Made by a program: the position numbers and the translations under genes. Below the pieces are notes generated by a model, which was not told the DNA's origin, did not search any database, and saw only the letters and a program-made list of their open reading frames with translations. A stretch of 64,000 nucleotides of DNA from NCBI GenBank assembly GCA_958298945.1, contig OY282605.1, forward strand, positions 38,046,811-38,110,810. Reading direction: 5' to 3'. This DNA is from Atherix ibis. Lineage: Eukaryota; Arthropoda; Insecta; Diptera; Athericidae. Shown here in pieces: positions 45,851 through 57,540 of the stretch. Positions within the stretch are counted from its first letter, which is position 1; every line of letters begins with the position of its first letter.

Positions 45851-47685
45851 AGCAGTTGTTTATATCGTCAAGTATTTTGAGTCTCGTATTTGGGTTCCAG
45901 ATAAACACTTTCTTGTTAGTTTAATTTGACTCTCTACTTCGAAAAGCAGCTTTTGAGCTGTAGGATAGGGCAAAGGATGCTACTCTGAGGAATACCAGTG
46001 ATTATAAGAGATATTGGATGTAGCAATATAATCTACGACACAGTGGGTTTATAGGATACTGGAATTTTCTGCTCTAAATTTTTTGGGACAGACTCTTTTT
46101 ATATTTAGTTTCTCACAAACTTTTGCTAAGATGATTGATGAGTAATTTAAATCCAATAAAATTGTTATGATTTTCACCTGTTCAGCTATGGATGGTTTAT
46201 TTTTTAAATTTTTGAATTTTTCTATTTAAGTAATTTTTATTAATGCAAAAAAAAAATGAAAAGAAATTGTACAAAACACAACAAAATTCTAAAATATCAT
46301 CAAGTCATTTACCCATCAAATACCATTTTAGTTAGGATCATTAATTTTTTGGTATTTTTTAAACTAATCACAATAAAAAAAAATTCAATGCTGGACAAAG
46401 CAGAAATAGCAACAAAATATTTTCAATTTTATAAATAATCTGAATTTATTGCTCTTATTAACAAGTAAAATTTGAATATTTCTAGTTAGTTTCCCATAAA
46501 AATAAAATCATCTAAATACAATGGTTTTTTTTTAATATAGTACCAAAGATTGTATGGAATTTGGTACCTTATTTTAGATAATGAGTTTATAGAACTGATG
46601 GGAACAAATGGGGCCAAATCGATTAAACGTACAATAATAAGGAGAGCTTTTTTTCCTATTTGCAAACGTATTAGCATTTTTGGTTTTTATTCTTAAAGTA
46701 TTTTTTTAAAGTAATTCAATTTTTTTCTTGATATTATTATAAGTTAAATAAGAAATGAAACCTAAGAAAAATAAGTCACGGTTTTTTTTTGATTCAATAC
46801 AAAATAACAAGAAATAAATTTGTGAAAAGTTCATTGAATTAAGCCAATCGATAGATGTATAAATTTTTCTATGGAATTTGTTTCTTTTATTACATGTTCT
46901 TGGATTATATCTATTCCAAAAAAAAAAAATATATATCTGAAAAAAAGTAGAAAATTCAATGTTCTTTGAATTTTCGCATTGAGACACGTTTTATTTCTAG
47001 ACTTTTGAGAATATTTTCTTCTTAAACAAATTTATATATTTTATTTTCTCTTCTATAAAATACCAAATCGAAATGTATACAATTCAATAAAAAATTCATA
47101 ATAAAATGAGAAGAATTTTTAGCCTCTTAAAGGGTGAATGATCAATAAAAATGTGAGTAAAAGCATGAGAAATTGTGGCAGGAGCATAACCAGCAACAGT
47201 GGCAGCGGTAACATCAACAACAACAAAATTAATTAAACAATTTTTTTATTTTTGTAAATTTCTATAATATGTTTTCGTATATAAAATAATCCATAAAATT
47301 AGTAACAATAACAACAAATTTCTAATTCGCATTTAAAATGGGGTTAATATGAAAATTCCAATTAAAAAGGATATTCGTACTCATACACACTTTAGAGAAT
47401 CCTTTTCCAAATTTCGTATAACTTTTATTCTTCGTTTTCTTTGTATTTAATTTTTTTTCTCCAATTCAGTTAAAAGGACTGTATTTTTTTTAAAATCTAT
47501 TAAATTTTTTTTAACGCTTGCTTTTGATTAAATATTCGAATTTACAAAAAAAGGCACGTGCTTATTATTCCTTAGAGTGAAAAATAGAAAATTCTATAAA
47601 AATGAAAATTTATTTTTGTGTTGTCTTTTTATATTTATTTGGGGTTTTTTTCTCGTTAATTTAACTTGAAAAAATTATATAAAGT
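45850..47685. other. AT-rich gene-free stretch
   Basis: No element recognised. 47160-47230 has a short GCAGGAGCATAACCAGCAAC-like CA/AG-rich tract. Frames here are Lys, Asn, Ile and Phe rich filler. Confidence 0.5.
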
Positions 47686-49310
47686 TTTGTCCAATTTGTG
47701 ATTCGAAAAATTAAATTAAGAAAAAATACATTTATAATAAATGTGGCAAAATGAGCAAAATTTCAGTGCTCGCTAGTTAGATACGTTAATGAGCAAAATT
47801 TCTGTTTGCGGGGCTCTGAAAAGTGACAAGTTACTGTGGATAAGCAATTCTCGTTTGTACAATGGCAAATATTTTTGGCGATGAGGCTTCTTTCTCGTTT
47901 TGGCGTTACGTAAATAATCAAAATTACCATATATGAGGCTCTAAAAACCCACAAGTGACTGTGGGGAAACTATTGTATCTGAAAAAGTAAACAATCTGTG
48001 TGCATTTTGGTCTGAAGGTCCCCCTGCCTCTCCTTGAAGGAAAAGGGACGATTATCGTTTGCATGATGACAAATATTTTGGGCGATGAGGCTTATTTCTC
48101 TTTTGTGCAAAATTTTTATCAGTGATGAGGCCCATTTCTCTTTTTGTCGATACGTAAATAATCAAAATTCCTATATATGAGGCTCTGAACACCCACAAGC
48201 AACTATGGAGAAGCCACTGTATCTGAAAAAATAAACTATCTGGTGTGCATTTTGGTCTGAAGATCCCATTGACTCTCCGCGAAGAAGAAGGAACGGTTAC
48301 CGTTGGCATTATGACAAGTATTTTTGGCGATGAGGCTTATTTTTCGTTTGGTGGATAAATTTGTTTGGCGATGGGACTTATTTCTCTTTTGTGCAAAATT
48401 TTCATCAGTGATGATGCCCATTTCTCATTTTGTCGATACGTAAATAATCAAAATTGTCAAATATGAGGCTCTGAAAACTCACAAGTGACTGTGGAGAAGC
48501 CATTGTATCTAAAAAATAATACACCAGGTGCATTTTGTCTGAAAGTCCCATACAACGATTATCGTTTACATGATGACAAATATTTTTGGTAAGGAGGCTT
48601 ATTTCTCATTTGGTGGATAAATTTTTTTTCGCAATGAGGCTTATTTCTCGTTTGGTGGATACATTTTTTTTCGCAATGAGGCATATTTTTCTTTTGCGCA
48701 AAATTTTCTTCAGTGATGAGGCTTATTTCTCGTCCGGTGGATACGTAAATAAAGAAAATTGCCATATATGAGGCTCTTGAAAATATGAGTGACTTGTGGA
48801 GAAGCCTTTTTATTCGCAAAAAAATGAAAAAAAATCGGGTGGGAATTTTTATCTTAAAATCTTATTGACTCGCAAAGAAGATGAAAATATCGTTTCTGCC
48901 AATTCTGAGCGCTATGGTCGCGTAAGAACGAACTTTTTTTTCTGAACTTGAAAATTTAAGTCTTGAAAATATGTGGTGTCATCAAAAAAGCACCGCAAGC
49001 CACACAACTCAACAAATTTTTACTTCATTGCACAAAAAGTTCCAAAAACGCACAATTTCAAGATTTGTTGATGTAGATTAGCCTCCAAGATTGAAGCCAT
49101 TAAACTTCTTCCTGTTAAGCTATACAAAAAAATCTATTCGCGCGGAAAATCGTCAAACTTTGGACCATTAAAATAACGAATATCCGTTAAGTAATGGCTA
49201 TATAACAGCCCGAAATGAGCGAAAAAGTTATCAAAAATGACTTCAAAATCTAGCTTTTTTTTAATACCTTGTGCATAATGGCAAAATCTAAGCAATATAA
49301 TATAATAAAA
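47685..49310 (+). mobile_element. Family T element (T7) with about four tandem internal units
   Basis: The left end is GTCCAATTTGTGATTCG at 47690. The segment starting ACGATTATCGTTTGCATGAT and running through GATGAGGCTTATTTCTC, TACGTAAATAATCAAAATTG and GAGAAGCCATTGTATCTG is repeated from about 47845, 48049, 48293 and 48555. It codes for the FSDEAHFS...VNNQN...NPQVTVEKPLY part of the transposase. After the array come MWCHQKSTASHTTQQI (second catalytic position is Lys) and the PRLKPLNFFLL region, ending at about 49290 in the AGCGAAAAAGTTATCAAAAA block. No normal right end: it meets T8. Confidence 0.8.
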
Positions 49311-49880
49311 AATTACACAAAATGGCTTTTACGAAACTTCTAATAAGATTTGATCCTTTTTGAGAAAATTTGTGGTTTTTTTCTCGCAAACTTTGACTTA
49401 TAATTCGACTTTTATTTGACGAATTTTGATTTTTAAATGCTACTAAATTTAAAGATTATCTATGTAAGCACGATTTTTTGCATTCAACGGTGTCAAATTG
49501 CATGATCTTGGACGCCAATTGACATTATCAAATCTCGAAATTATGCGTCCTTTGGACTTTTAGAACAATAAAGCCAAAATTTATTATGTTCTTTGGTTTG
49601 TAGCATCGTTTTATTGAAATCACATATATCAGACCAAAATGCACAAACAGTCACCTTTTTCGGATACAATGGCTTCTCTGCAGTAATTTGTGGTTTTTCA
49701 GTGCCACGTATATGACAATTCTGTAAATTTTGGGCGAATCACATATGTTTGAGTGGTTAAGCGATCCATAATAAGTCTAAACTAACCAACTTTAATGCTT
49801 AATGACATTTGAATGTTTGACAGCTGTCAAATGACAGCATTGTACTTTCCGCATTACAAAATGGATAATCCTTTATTATG
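49310..49880 (-). mobile_element. Family T element (T8), tail to tail with T7
   Basis: Minus-strand C-terminal region at about 49330, the second catalytic region at 49590-49625 reading FQ, stop, NDATN (Asn for Asp), the region after VTV at 49650, then TTTGACAGCTGTCAAATGAC at 49817 and the end TACTTTCCGCATTACAAAAT at 49851. The FSDEAHF region is deleted. Its C-terminal end faces that of T7. Confidence 0.75.
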
Positions 49881-51050
49881 TCAAATTCAAATTGATTAAT
49901 TTTGCAAAGATTTTACTAAATTTTTAATTGAATTCCAAAACGGGTAGCGTCATTAATAGAATTTATTAAAACATTTAAAGTAAGTTAATTCGAAAAAAAA
50001 TAACTTTTCTGAAAATTGTCAAAAATGGTAGTCTGGCTTTCTAGGCAATATTATAACCACCTGTACTTAAAATAATAGAACAACAGCACCCACAATCATA
50101 TTGGAAACAAAAGAAAAGTTTTTATTTGTTTTTACAAGTAAAATAAGTAATTTTTTTTAAGCAAAAATATTTCGAAAATCAGATATTTGAGAAAGAAAAA
50201 TATTGTGACAGCCAAAAATTGAGTTATTTTTTTAACGAATTTTCCTACAAAATTTTTGATTTTTTTTGCATATTTTGTGCATTAAAGCTTCGTTATTGGC
50301 AATCGTAGAAATATTTGTTATTGTCGAATAATTTTTGTGCCAGCATTTTTGGATGTTTTTTTTCCATATTAAAATCTTTTTGGCTGTAAAATTTTTCTAT
50401 GAAACAATATATATTATTGCGTATAGTTTTTCTTTATATTTTATCATTTCTTCTCACATTCTACAACAAGCATGAATATTTTGAAGGTTTCCATGACTTC
50501 TGTTAATGACCTTCATCGTGAAATGAAAATATAATCAACAGAAAATGAAGAAAAACAAACGAAATTCGTTCTATTTTGTGTCGACTTTTATTTTTTCTTA
50601 ATAATCTCCCAATAGACCAGGCAGTCCTCCCGTCTCAAACCAATAAATAAAAAGTCACATTTTCATTTTCTACGAAATTTTTCGCACAGTATTGGTAACG
50701 AAATGAACAGTCATGAAAATGTTATCTTAAATTTTTGGAGACGAATTATGTTAGGGGTAGAAATAGTCGCCATGACATTGACGTAGGTTCATCGCACAAT
50801 GTGGGATTTTCGATTTTCTTTCGAAATGAATTTGTAAATTCTCGGCAAATTTTCGGAATTCAATACAAAAAATCATTGCAATTAAAATTTAATTTTCTTA
50901 TTGTTTTTAGTAATAGGAATTTCAGGAACGGATTTTTTTTATTATTTTTGGTAATAGGAATTTTGGAAATAGATGATTTTGTTGTTATTTATTTTACGAG
51001 ATGGGGTAAAAAGGCTATTCTCGTCCATATAGCTTAATGCGTTAGTTCCT
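49880..51050. other. AT-rich gene-free stretch
   Basis: No recognised element. The frame at 50735-51037 begins with TTG and has a Phe/Ile/Val-rich half; I see no support for a gene. Confidence 0.5.
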
Positions 51051-51430
51051 CATTAACGTGCAGTATAAGTTGGTCAAATGGCCTGGCAAATATTCTTAGG
51101 GATCTTATAAACAAAAAACAAACAAATGGACATGTCGCTGAAAAGTGGTTCCTGGCAAATATCTTAGGGATCTTATAAACAAAAAACAAACAAATTTCGA
51201 CTCTTAGGAAAACATTCGAAACTAACAGTAGACCTCAAAGGTGCCATACTAAAACCAATATGGACTTACGGACTTGAATTCTTTCAATTCCCGTTAAATC
51301 GAATTCTTTTAATCAAAAATACTTTGCAAAAATTGTCGATACTCCTTTTTACATAATGTGACAGCAGACTAATGAGACTGAGATCACTGAGAACGATCTG
51401 GGAACATTGCGGACTTACCCTCCAAAAGGC
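51050..51430 (+). mobile_element. Jockey RT C-terminal fragment with 69-bp duplication
   Basis: 51250-51300 encodes AILKPIWTYGLEFF. A unit CCTGGCAAATATTCTTAGGG then ATCTTATAAAC is present at 51082 and 51151. Same family as 1690-1960. It ends at the mariner A4 insertion (TTATA/CGAGG). Confidence 0.65.
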
Positions 51431-51435
51431 TTATA

Positions 51436-52259
51436 CGAGGTCTGTTCCAAAAATATCGCGAATTTTGAATTTCCGCGGGTTACGTATATTCGATTTTTTT
51501 TTTTTTTGGCATTTTCGACAAAAAAACAGCATTGCATTAAAATTGCTAAGGAGCTGTTGGACTCTGTCCGCGACGACCCAAATTTACTTTAGAGGTCATA
51601 ACTCCTTAGGCTTATGGCTATGAAGTGGAAACCAAAGCTCAATTATCCCAATGGAGACCAAAAAAAGCGCGCCAAGTTCGTTCGAATGTGAAGGTTTTGC
51701 TTACAGTTTTCTTCGATTGCAGAGGCGTGGTGCATCATGAGTTCTCATGAGTTCTTACCACAGGGTACAACAATTAATAAGGAATATTACCTGCAAGTTA
51801 TGCGCAAGTTATAACTTATATAATCCGCCCGGATTTGTGGAAGAACAAAAATTGGCTTTTGCACCACGATAACGCCCCTGCTCAAGCATCGCCAGATCTA
51901 AGGAATAGGGTGGCTGCGGCATTTACATATAAGTGTGTTGTTTTTGGCAAAAATTCGCTTGTGCGCGAATTTTTTGCCAAAAACAACACACTAATATGTA
52001 AATGCCGCAGCCACCCTATTCCTTAGATCTGGCCCCGTGTGACTTTTTCTCATTTTTTGGAATGGGCAAAAATCGAAGACTTGCCAAAACACGTGCAAGC
52101 AAAGCAGATGTCAATAATTAACTGACCATTCAAAATGGCCGAAGTTGTCGGCATAAGTGAGAGACATAAGTACCAACATAACGCCATAAAAAACCATGAA
52201 AATCGAATATACGTAACCCGCGGAAATTCAAAATCGCGATACTTTTTGAACAGACCTCG
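51436..52259 (+). mobile_element. Mariner A copy A4, two 5' ends and a central hairpin
   Basis: The left end at 51436 is a normal mariner A 5' end preceded by TA. The N-terminal half is deleted, and catalytic remnants follow: VRDDPNLL, YGYEVETKAQL, SNVKVLLTVFFDCRGVVHHE, LWKNKNWLLHHDNAPAQAS. Then comes the hairpin 51894-52030 and DLAPCDFFS-type sequence, after which 52060-52259 is the 5' end again, inverted (ends GAACAGACCTCG). The real 3' end is absent. The same design is seen in A1. No TA follows the right end. Confidence 0.85.
51894..52030. repeat. 65/66-bp near-perfect inverted repeat, 6-nt loop
   Basis: Arm 51894-51958 (starts AGATCTAAGGAATAGGGTGG) pairs with 51965-52030, with one mismatch and one single-base indel. 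The loop is TTGTGC. The right arm is in the normal transposase orientation (REFFAKNNTLI to DLAP region). The left arm is the inverted extra copy. Confidence 0.95.
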
Positions 52260-53390
52260 CAGGTTAGTTCCTTTTTGACATGCAGTAGAAGATTCAACAT
52301 CGTCTGGCAATTTAGCGACCCTATAGAGTGTGGTAAGTGAAATTGTGTTTTTGTAGTGCGTTACAAAAATGGGAACAGCTAAATTTGGAGCCATCAAATT
52401 TTGTTGTATAAAGCACCGGTAATCCTCGAGTTTGACTTAAGAAAAGTTGCAACGATCCTGTGCGGATTATTCCTTATTAAAGGAGGTATTTATCATCGAA
52501 AAAACTGATGAAAATGTTGCATGATGGAGTCAGACCATGCACGATTAACTGTAAACCAATTTTTTTTATAAAGAAGTCCTTGAAAGGATTAGATTCTCAA
52601 CCAAGACAACGCACTCTGTTCAGTCACACTACCATTTTTATCAACTAGATTTTTCAGAAAAAAGAAATTCTCTGGTTCCACAGCTTCCCCCCTTTTCCGT
52701 AACCAAAGTCCATGTCACTTTTTTTTGTTTCCCAAGATCGAATAATACTTTTAAAGATGATATTTTGTTACTGTCGATAACAATCAAAGGAGTATAACCG
52801 AAGAGCTGTAAGCGATTTCGTTTGAAGCCGTTTAGTGCTAGTACGAAATGTGGCAACAACGCCTCAGCAGATGTATAGCCTTTGACAAATATTCCTAATC
52901 CAGAGTCCAAGTTTTCCGGTGACATAAAGTATTTTTCGAAAGCAAATAAGCAGTAGAAGTGGTACGGTACCTCGCTCAAGGTAGCCTTCAAAATCAAAAT
53001 TTATGGAAATGTGGAATGAGTGACGGCTCTTGTGAAATTAGACCCACAATTTAAATGGTTTCATTTATCTTGAAAGTCTCGGAAAAGGGGTTATTTGCGT
53101 CAAATCGTACACTTCAGACACTTCGATGCCCAACCACCAACGAGTTTTTGTTCTCGAAGATCAAAAACCACTTAAAGTGCGTCATCTTGATACTGTCGAT
53201 AACATCCAAAAGACTGTTACCGAGGATCTGACGTTGAATCCTTCTAGCATAGCTGTCCAAAACATAGCTGTGACTTTAAAATCGACAATCTTTGAGTTTA
53301 TTAAAATTACGGTAGATGGCAGCACTGTCAAAGAAGACCCAAGAAAACTCTACGTCGTCGTATTGTTTGCTTATTTGTAATTTTAGGAAA
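52260..53390 (+). mobile_element. Mariner B relics, two overlapping degenerate copies (B6)
   Basis: The leader at 52265-52330 matches B1 and B5 and is followed by GTGTTTTTGTAGTGCGTTAC. Coding scraps: FYKEVLERIRFS (52562), KVHVTFFCFPRSNNTFKDD (52708), and a second set from 53080 with RVFVLEDQKPLKVRHLDTV and DNIQKTVTEDLTLN, corresponding to the IKNHLKGRHFDTVDNIQK region of this mariner type. Broken by stops and frameshifts. 53126-53380 stays open by chance across a shifted frame. Confidence 0.65.
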
Positions 53391-54050
53391 ATGAACGACT
53401 TCAAGATGAGAATTTATCTCCGAAAAAAATACATTATTAATAATAGAATAATTGTTAACGAATATTTTTGCATCTAAAATGTATTATTTTTTTAGGCAGG
53501 TTTTTTTTTAAGTTACCCAAAAGTATTCCTCCAAAAATTACGATATAAAAAATTTGTGAACAGATTCTTTTTAATTTTGAAAAATTATTTATTATTATTA
53601 TTTTTTGAATAAATTCTTTTTTTTATAATATACAAAAAAAAGACCGCAAACAAAATCCTAAAAAAAAATACAAATTTTCTAAATAAATAATAATAAGAAA
53701 AATTTAACTAAGCAGAGATGACATTTAATTGAATTCATCTGCAGCATCAAATCAACCGAAACTAGGGCGTGTTTGATGAGAACATCTTAATGGCAGCCAT
53801 ATTTTGAGCACTTGTTCCAGTTGATTTATTATGCCGGAAGATGTCTCTGACAGCATTCGCTATTTAATCGATAAATAAGCTTATTCCAGAGACCACATCT
53901 AATAAATACGAATATAATCAGATTTTCTGTTTTTATTTTCAGTTTTTTTTTCTCTTCTAATTTATGTTTATAATTTTTTTATTATTATTATTACAAATGA
54001 AGAGCCCTTTTCTCTCTTCCTAATTGAATTAAATTGGAAAATTGAAATTT
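53390..54050. other. AT-rich gene-free stretch
   Basis: Nothing recognised. 53710-53900 is less biased. Confidence 0.5.
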
Positions 54051-54177
54051 ATACGTCTATGGTAAGGTGTTTTTTTTTTCATTTTAATTACGAGAACGGA
54101 ACACGAGCAATAATAGCGCCAGCCCATCGTTCAGATTGTTGTCATCATGGAAGTTTTTTGTTGATTTTCATTCGTCA

Positions 54178-54540
54178 TCATCGAAGTTTCTGTTGGCGTC
54201 GGTGGTTGTTGCTGTCGACATTGCCATCGCCATCGTTTGTCGTTGCGAAGTCGTTGTTGGAACCGTTGACATTTTCACCCGCCACAAAATCAAGGTCTTC
54301 CGTATACGCATTATTCCGACTACTATGATTACTATTGGAATCCACACAACATTCAAACTCCAAACTTATCCGCACGTAGGGGTTTTGTGCTCTTTGAAAA
54401 CCCACTTGTCCATCCATGAAGTCTTTCGCTCGGTCAATGTGATCCGTCTCGCACTCTCCTCTCCCTTGGTCATTTGTAATAATCGAATAGGTGCGTTTCC
54501 GTAGCCCCATCCATACCAACCAGCTTTTGATGTACAATAA
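54178..54540 (-). other. Possible host coding or leader sequence, unrecognised
   Basis: The block 54060-54700 is about half GC and free of the transposon families. On the minus strand a frame is open for about 120 codons with CETDHIDRAKDFMDGQVGF, NPYVRISLEFECCVD and a tail rich in Asn, Ser and Asp (NNDFATTNDGDGNVDSNNH). The composition suggests real coding or a low-complexity exon. Overlapping frames on both strands are also open, there is no in-frame ATG near the start, and I cannot place splice sites. On the plus strand ATG/GTAAGG at 54059 looks like a donor. No family recognised. Confidence 0.25.
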
Positions 54541-54709
54541 AATCTATTAGCAAATTTATTTGTGCGCTCGACTAGACCGAACCCACCACAGAAAGTCAGA
54601 CATTTTAGCATGACATTCTCAACAGAAAATTGAACCAGTAAAATGGAAGCACAGCAGCGCACACACTCAGTCAGCACTTGACATTGACGGTTTTTCCACA
54701 ATTTACATA

Positions 54710-55235
54710 TTTTTGGTTTTTGTCAGATTTTTAATAATAAATCAAATTTTTTTTTTAAAAAATAATTAATGTTTTTGGTGCTCACAATATTTTTATTTTT
54801 TACAAAATTTGAAATTTCTCATTTTGAGATTAGAAGTAAAATTATTTTATACAAGAATTTTTGCCAAGAATTTATTTTAAACGCAATTTGTTTTTTTTTA
54901 AAAAAAAAAAGGCCAAATTAAGGGTCTCTTGAATAGAAAGAAAATTTAGAAAAAAGGATATCAATTTAGGTTAGTAATAAGGGAGAAAATAAAATAAATG
55001 ATGCTGAAAAATCCCTTAACAAGATGGAATTTATAAATACGTGCACAGGGTGTGTCCAAATCATCAACGGATCTGACCCTAATTTCTATATTCACACTCA
55101 CTGACCTAATTCAAGTACTTGCAATTTATTCACTTATTTTTATAGATGATAGTGTGGATCCGTTATCCCTTTTTCACAAATTATTCTTAGTTTAAAAAAA
55201 AAAAGTAATACCAGAATGTTTGTTGATATTATGCA
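54710..55235. other. AT-rich gene-free stretch
   Basis: Nothing recognised. Confidence 0.5.
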
Positions 55236-55238
55236 AGA

Positions 55239-56920
55239 TTATCTAATTTGTGGTTCGGAAAGTAAAAATTAATAAAATACATTTTAAATACGGATTTTGA
55301 TAGTATATAATTTTATAATACAGCTTGAATTTTGGCATTACGCATGGAGTCAACTAGCCGTCACATAACTTCTTCTAGGACTTGATTCTTTTGCCAATAT
55401 TATTTAAAAGTTTTTCGCCCATTTCCGACGGTAATTCGACCATTTCTTGACAGATAATAATTTTTAAATGCTTTAAATTTTGCGGATTAAAATAAGAAGT
55501 CCAACGACAGCAAATTGTATAATCTTGAAGGCCAATTGCCATTGACAAATAGCAAAATTACGCATTCTGGGAACTATTCGCGCAATAAATTGAATATTTG
55601 CGATGTTGTATGCCTTGTGGTGCAGTCTTTGTTGAAACCACATATCGTCTAGACAAAAATACTTCATTTCAAGGCAAAAAAAAGTCAATCATCATACGTC
55701 CATAGTGCTTAGTGATGTTACCTTCTTCATTTTCAAGGAAATATACGCCAATAACATTTTTAGACCAAAATAAACACCAGAAAATCACTTTTAGTGGATA
55801 CAATGGCTTCTCCACATTTACATGTGATTTTTCAGACCACCATATCTGATAATTTTGCTTTTTGACGTATCTACCTAACAAGAAGTAGGCAATATCGCTG
55901 AACAAAAAAATCTACGCGAAAGAGCGCGAAACAAGGCTACGAGAGAACCACGACTTTTGTGTAAGATTTTACTCATTGATAAGCAGTTATGCAAATATAT
56001 ATGGCTAACCCAAAGCAAAATAAGTGTTTCCTTAAATATAATACATGTCTGATAAGCAGTTATGCAAATATATATGGCTAACCCAAAGCAAAATAAGTGT
56101 TTCCTTAAATATAATACATGTCTGATAAGCAGTTATGCAAATATATATGGCTAACCCAAAGCAAAATAAGTGTTTCCTTAAATATAACACGTGTTCGCTT
56201 TCCGAACCACGAAATATATATGCATTTGAATTAATCTTTTGTAAATGGCTTCTCCACAGTCAGTTTGGGGGATACAATAGCTTCTCCATAATCACCTTTC
56301 GGTTTTCATGGCTTCATATATGGCAATTAGGCTTATTGGCCTATCCACCGAGTGTGAAGAAAATTTTGCACGAAAAAGCACGAAACTAGACTACGGCAGA
56401 ACCACTACTTTTGTGTAGAATTTAAGTCACTGAAAAGCAGTTATGTAAAATAGCTAACCCAAAGCTAAATAATTGTTTCATTAAATGTACTACATGTCTG
56501 ACAGCTGTCAAATGGCAGGGCTGCGCTTTCCGAATCACGAAATGGATAAGCCAGCATCAGGTCATATGCATTCAAATTAATATTTTGTAAATGGCTTCTC
56601 CACAGTCACTTTGGGGGATACAATAGCTTCTCCACAATCACCTTTAGGTTTTCAAAGCTTCATATATGGCAATTTGGCTTATTGGCCCATCCACCAAGCA
56701 GGAAGAAAATTTTTCGCAAAAAAGCATGAAACTACACTACGGCAGAATCAACACAATTGTGGAAATTTTTTTGCAATTTTAACGATTTGCTTGGTAGTAA
56801 CATGATCTATAATAAAAAAATGGCATTACTTAAGCTAAACGAATGCTACCTTCGATGACATATATCTTTTTGACAGTTGTCAAATAACTGAGCTCTATTT
56901 TCCAAACAATAAAATAGATA
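55239..56920 (-). mobile_element. Family T element (T9) with three right ends
   Basis: The left end is TTATCTAATTTGTGGTTCGG at 55239. Minus-strand coding: MWFQQ followed by a frameshifted catalytic region (GAC Asp codon kept), NKQNYQIWWSEKSHV, EKPLYPLKVIFWCLFWSKN with VIGVYFLENEEGNITKHY. Family right ends then appear three times: CTTTCCGAACCACGAAAT (56199), CTTTCCGAATCACGAAATGG (56526) and TATTTTCCAAACAATAAAAT (56891). Each is preceded by the GGCTTCTCCACA...GGCAATT...CGGCAGAA blocks. Confidence 0.85.
55978..56196. repeat. 73-bp tandem triplication inside T9
   Basis: Units start GATAAGCAGTTATGCAAATA at 55978, 56051 and 56124, nearly identical, ending AATATAATACATGTCT (the third reads AATATAACACGTGTTC). 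The near identity indicates a recent event compared with the age of the element. Confidence 0.95.
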
Positions 56921-57540
56921 GACTACTAGACACCAAAATTACTGATAAGTGTACTTAGAAAGTTAGTGAATATAGGACATTGGACACGTTTTACTTTTTT
57001 AAAAGCTTTGTTCTCTAATTCTTTCTCTATTTTTCTGTTTAAAAAAAACGTTTATAAAATGAAAGGAAACCAAAATCAAAAAAAGGAAAAAATAAGGTGT
57101 AATTTCTTTGATAATTAAACAAATTTTGAGAAGTAATTTTACCTATAAATGGTTGGTTGATTAGTTTTCGTGTGATTGATGTGGTTCACCGGCAAAGTAG
57201 TTTTTTAATTTCTCATCAAGTGTTTTTTTTTCAAACCAAATTTAATTATGGTTATTTTCTAATTGATTTAAATTACTTTACGAATAAAACTTCTTTTTTA
57301 ACATATTCGATTTATTGTAAGTATTTCTTTTGATTATAAAAACCCAATTTAGATGTGACTATTCGTTACTATCAGAATTTTTATTAAGACATCAGTTGAA
57401 ATAATGCTTGAATTTCCGGCGAAACTAGCTGATAAAAAGCAGCAAAATAATTTGCCAAATTTCTTGGGGAAAAATAAAAATAAAACAAGAAACAAAAATT
57501 CGAAACAAATAAATAAATAATCTGTTGGTGGATGAATGGC
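56920..57540. other. AT-rich gene-free stretch
   Basis: Nothing recognised. Confidence 0.5.

Noticed and set aside
50735..51037. 100-codon frame as a gene
   Set aside because: It starts at TTG, has no promoter or splice context, and becomes Phe/Ile/Val filler.
53126..53380. 84-codon frame as an intact small gene
   Set aside because: The first half matches the mariner IKNHLK...DNIQK region. It is a relic that happens to stay open.
55978..56196. Three evenly spaced repeats as a CRISPR or origin iteron set
   Set aside because: The complete 73-bp units are repeated, they lie inside a family T transposon, and no plasmid or prokaryotic gene is present.
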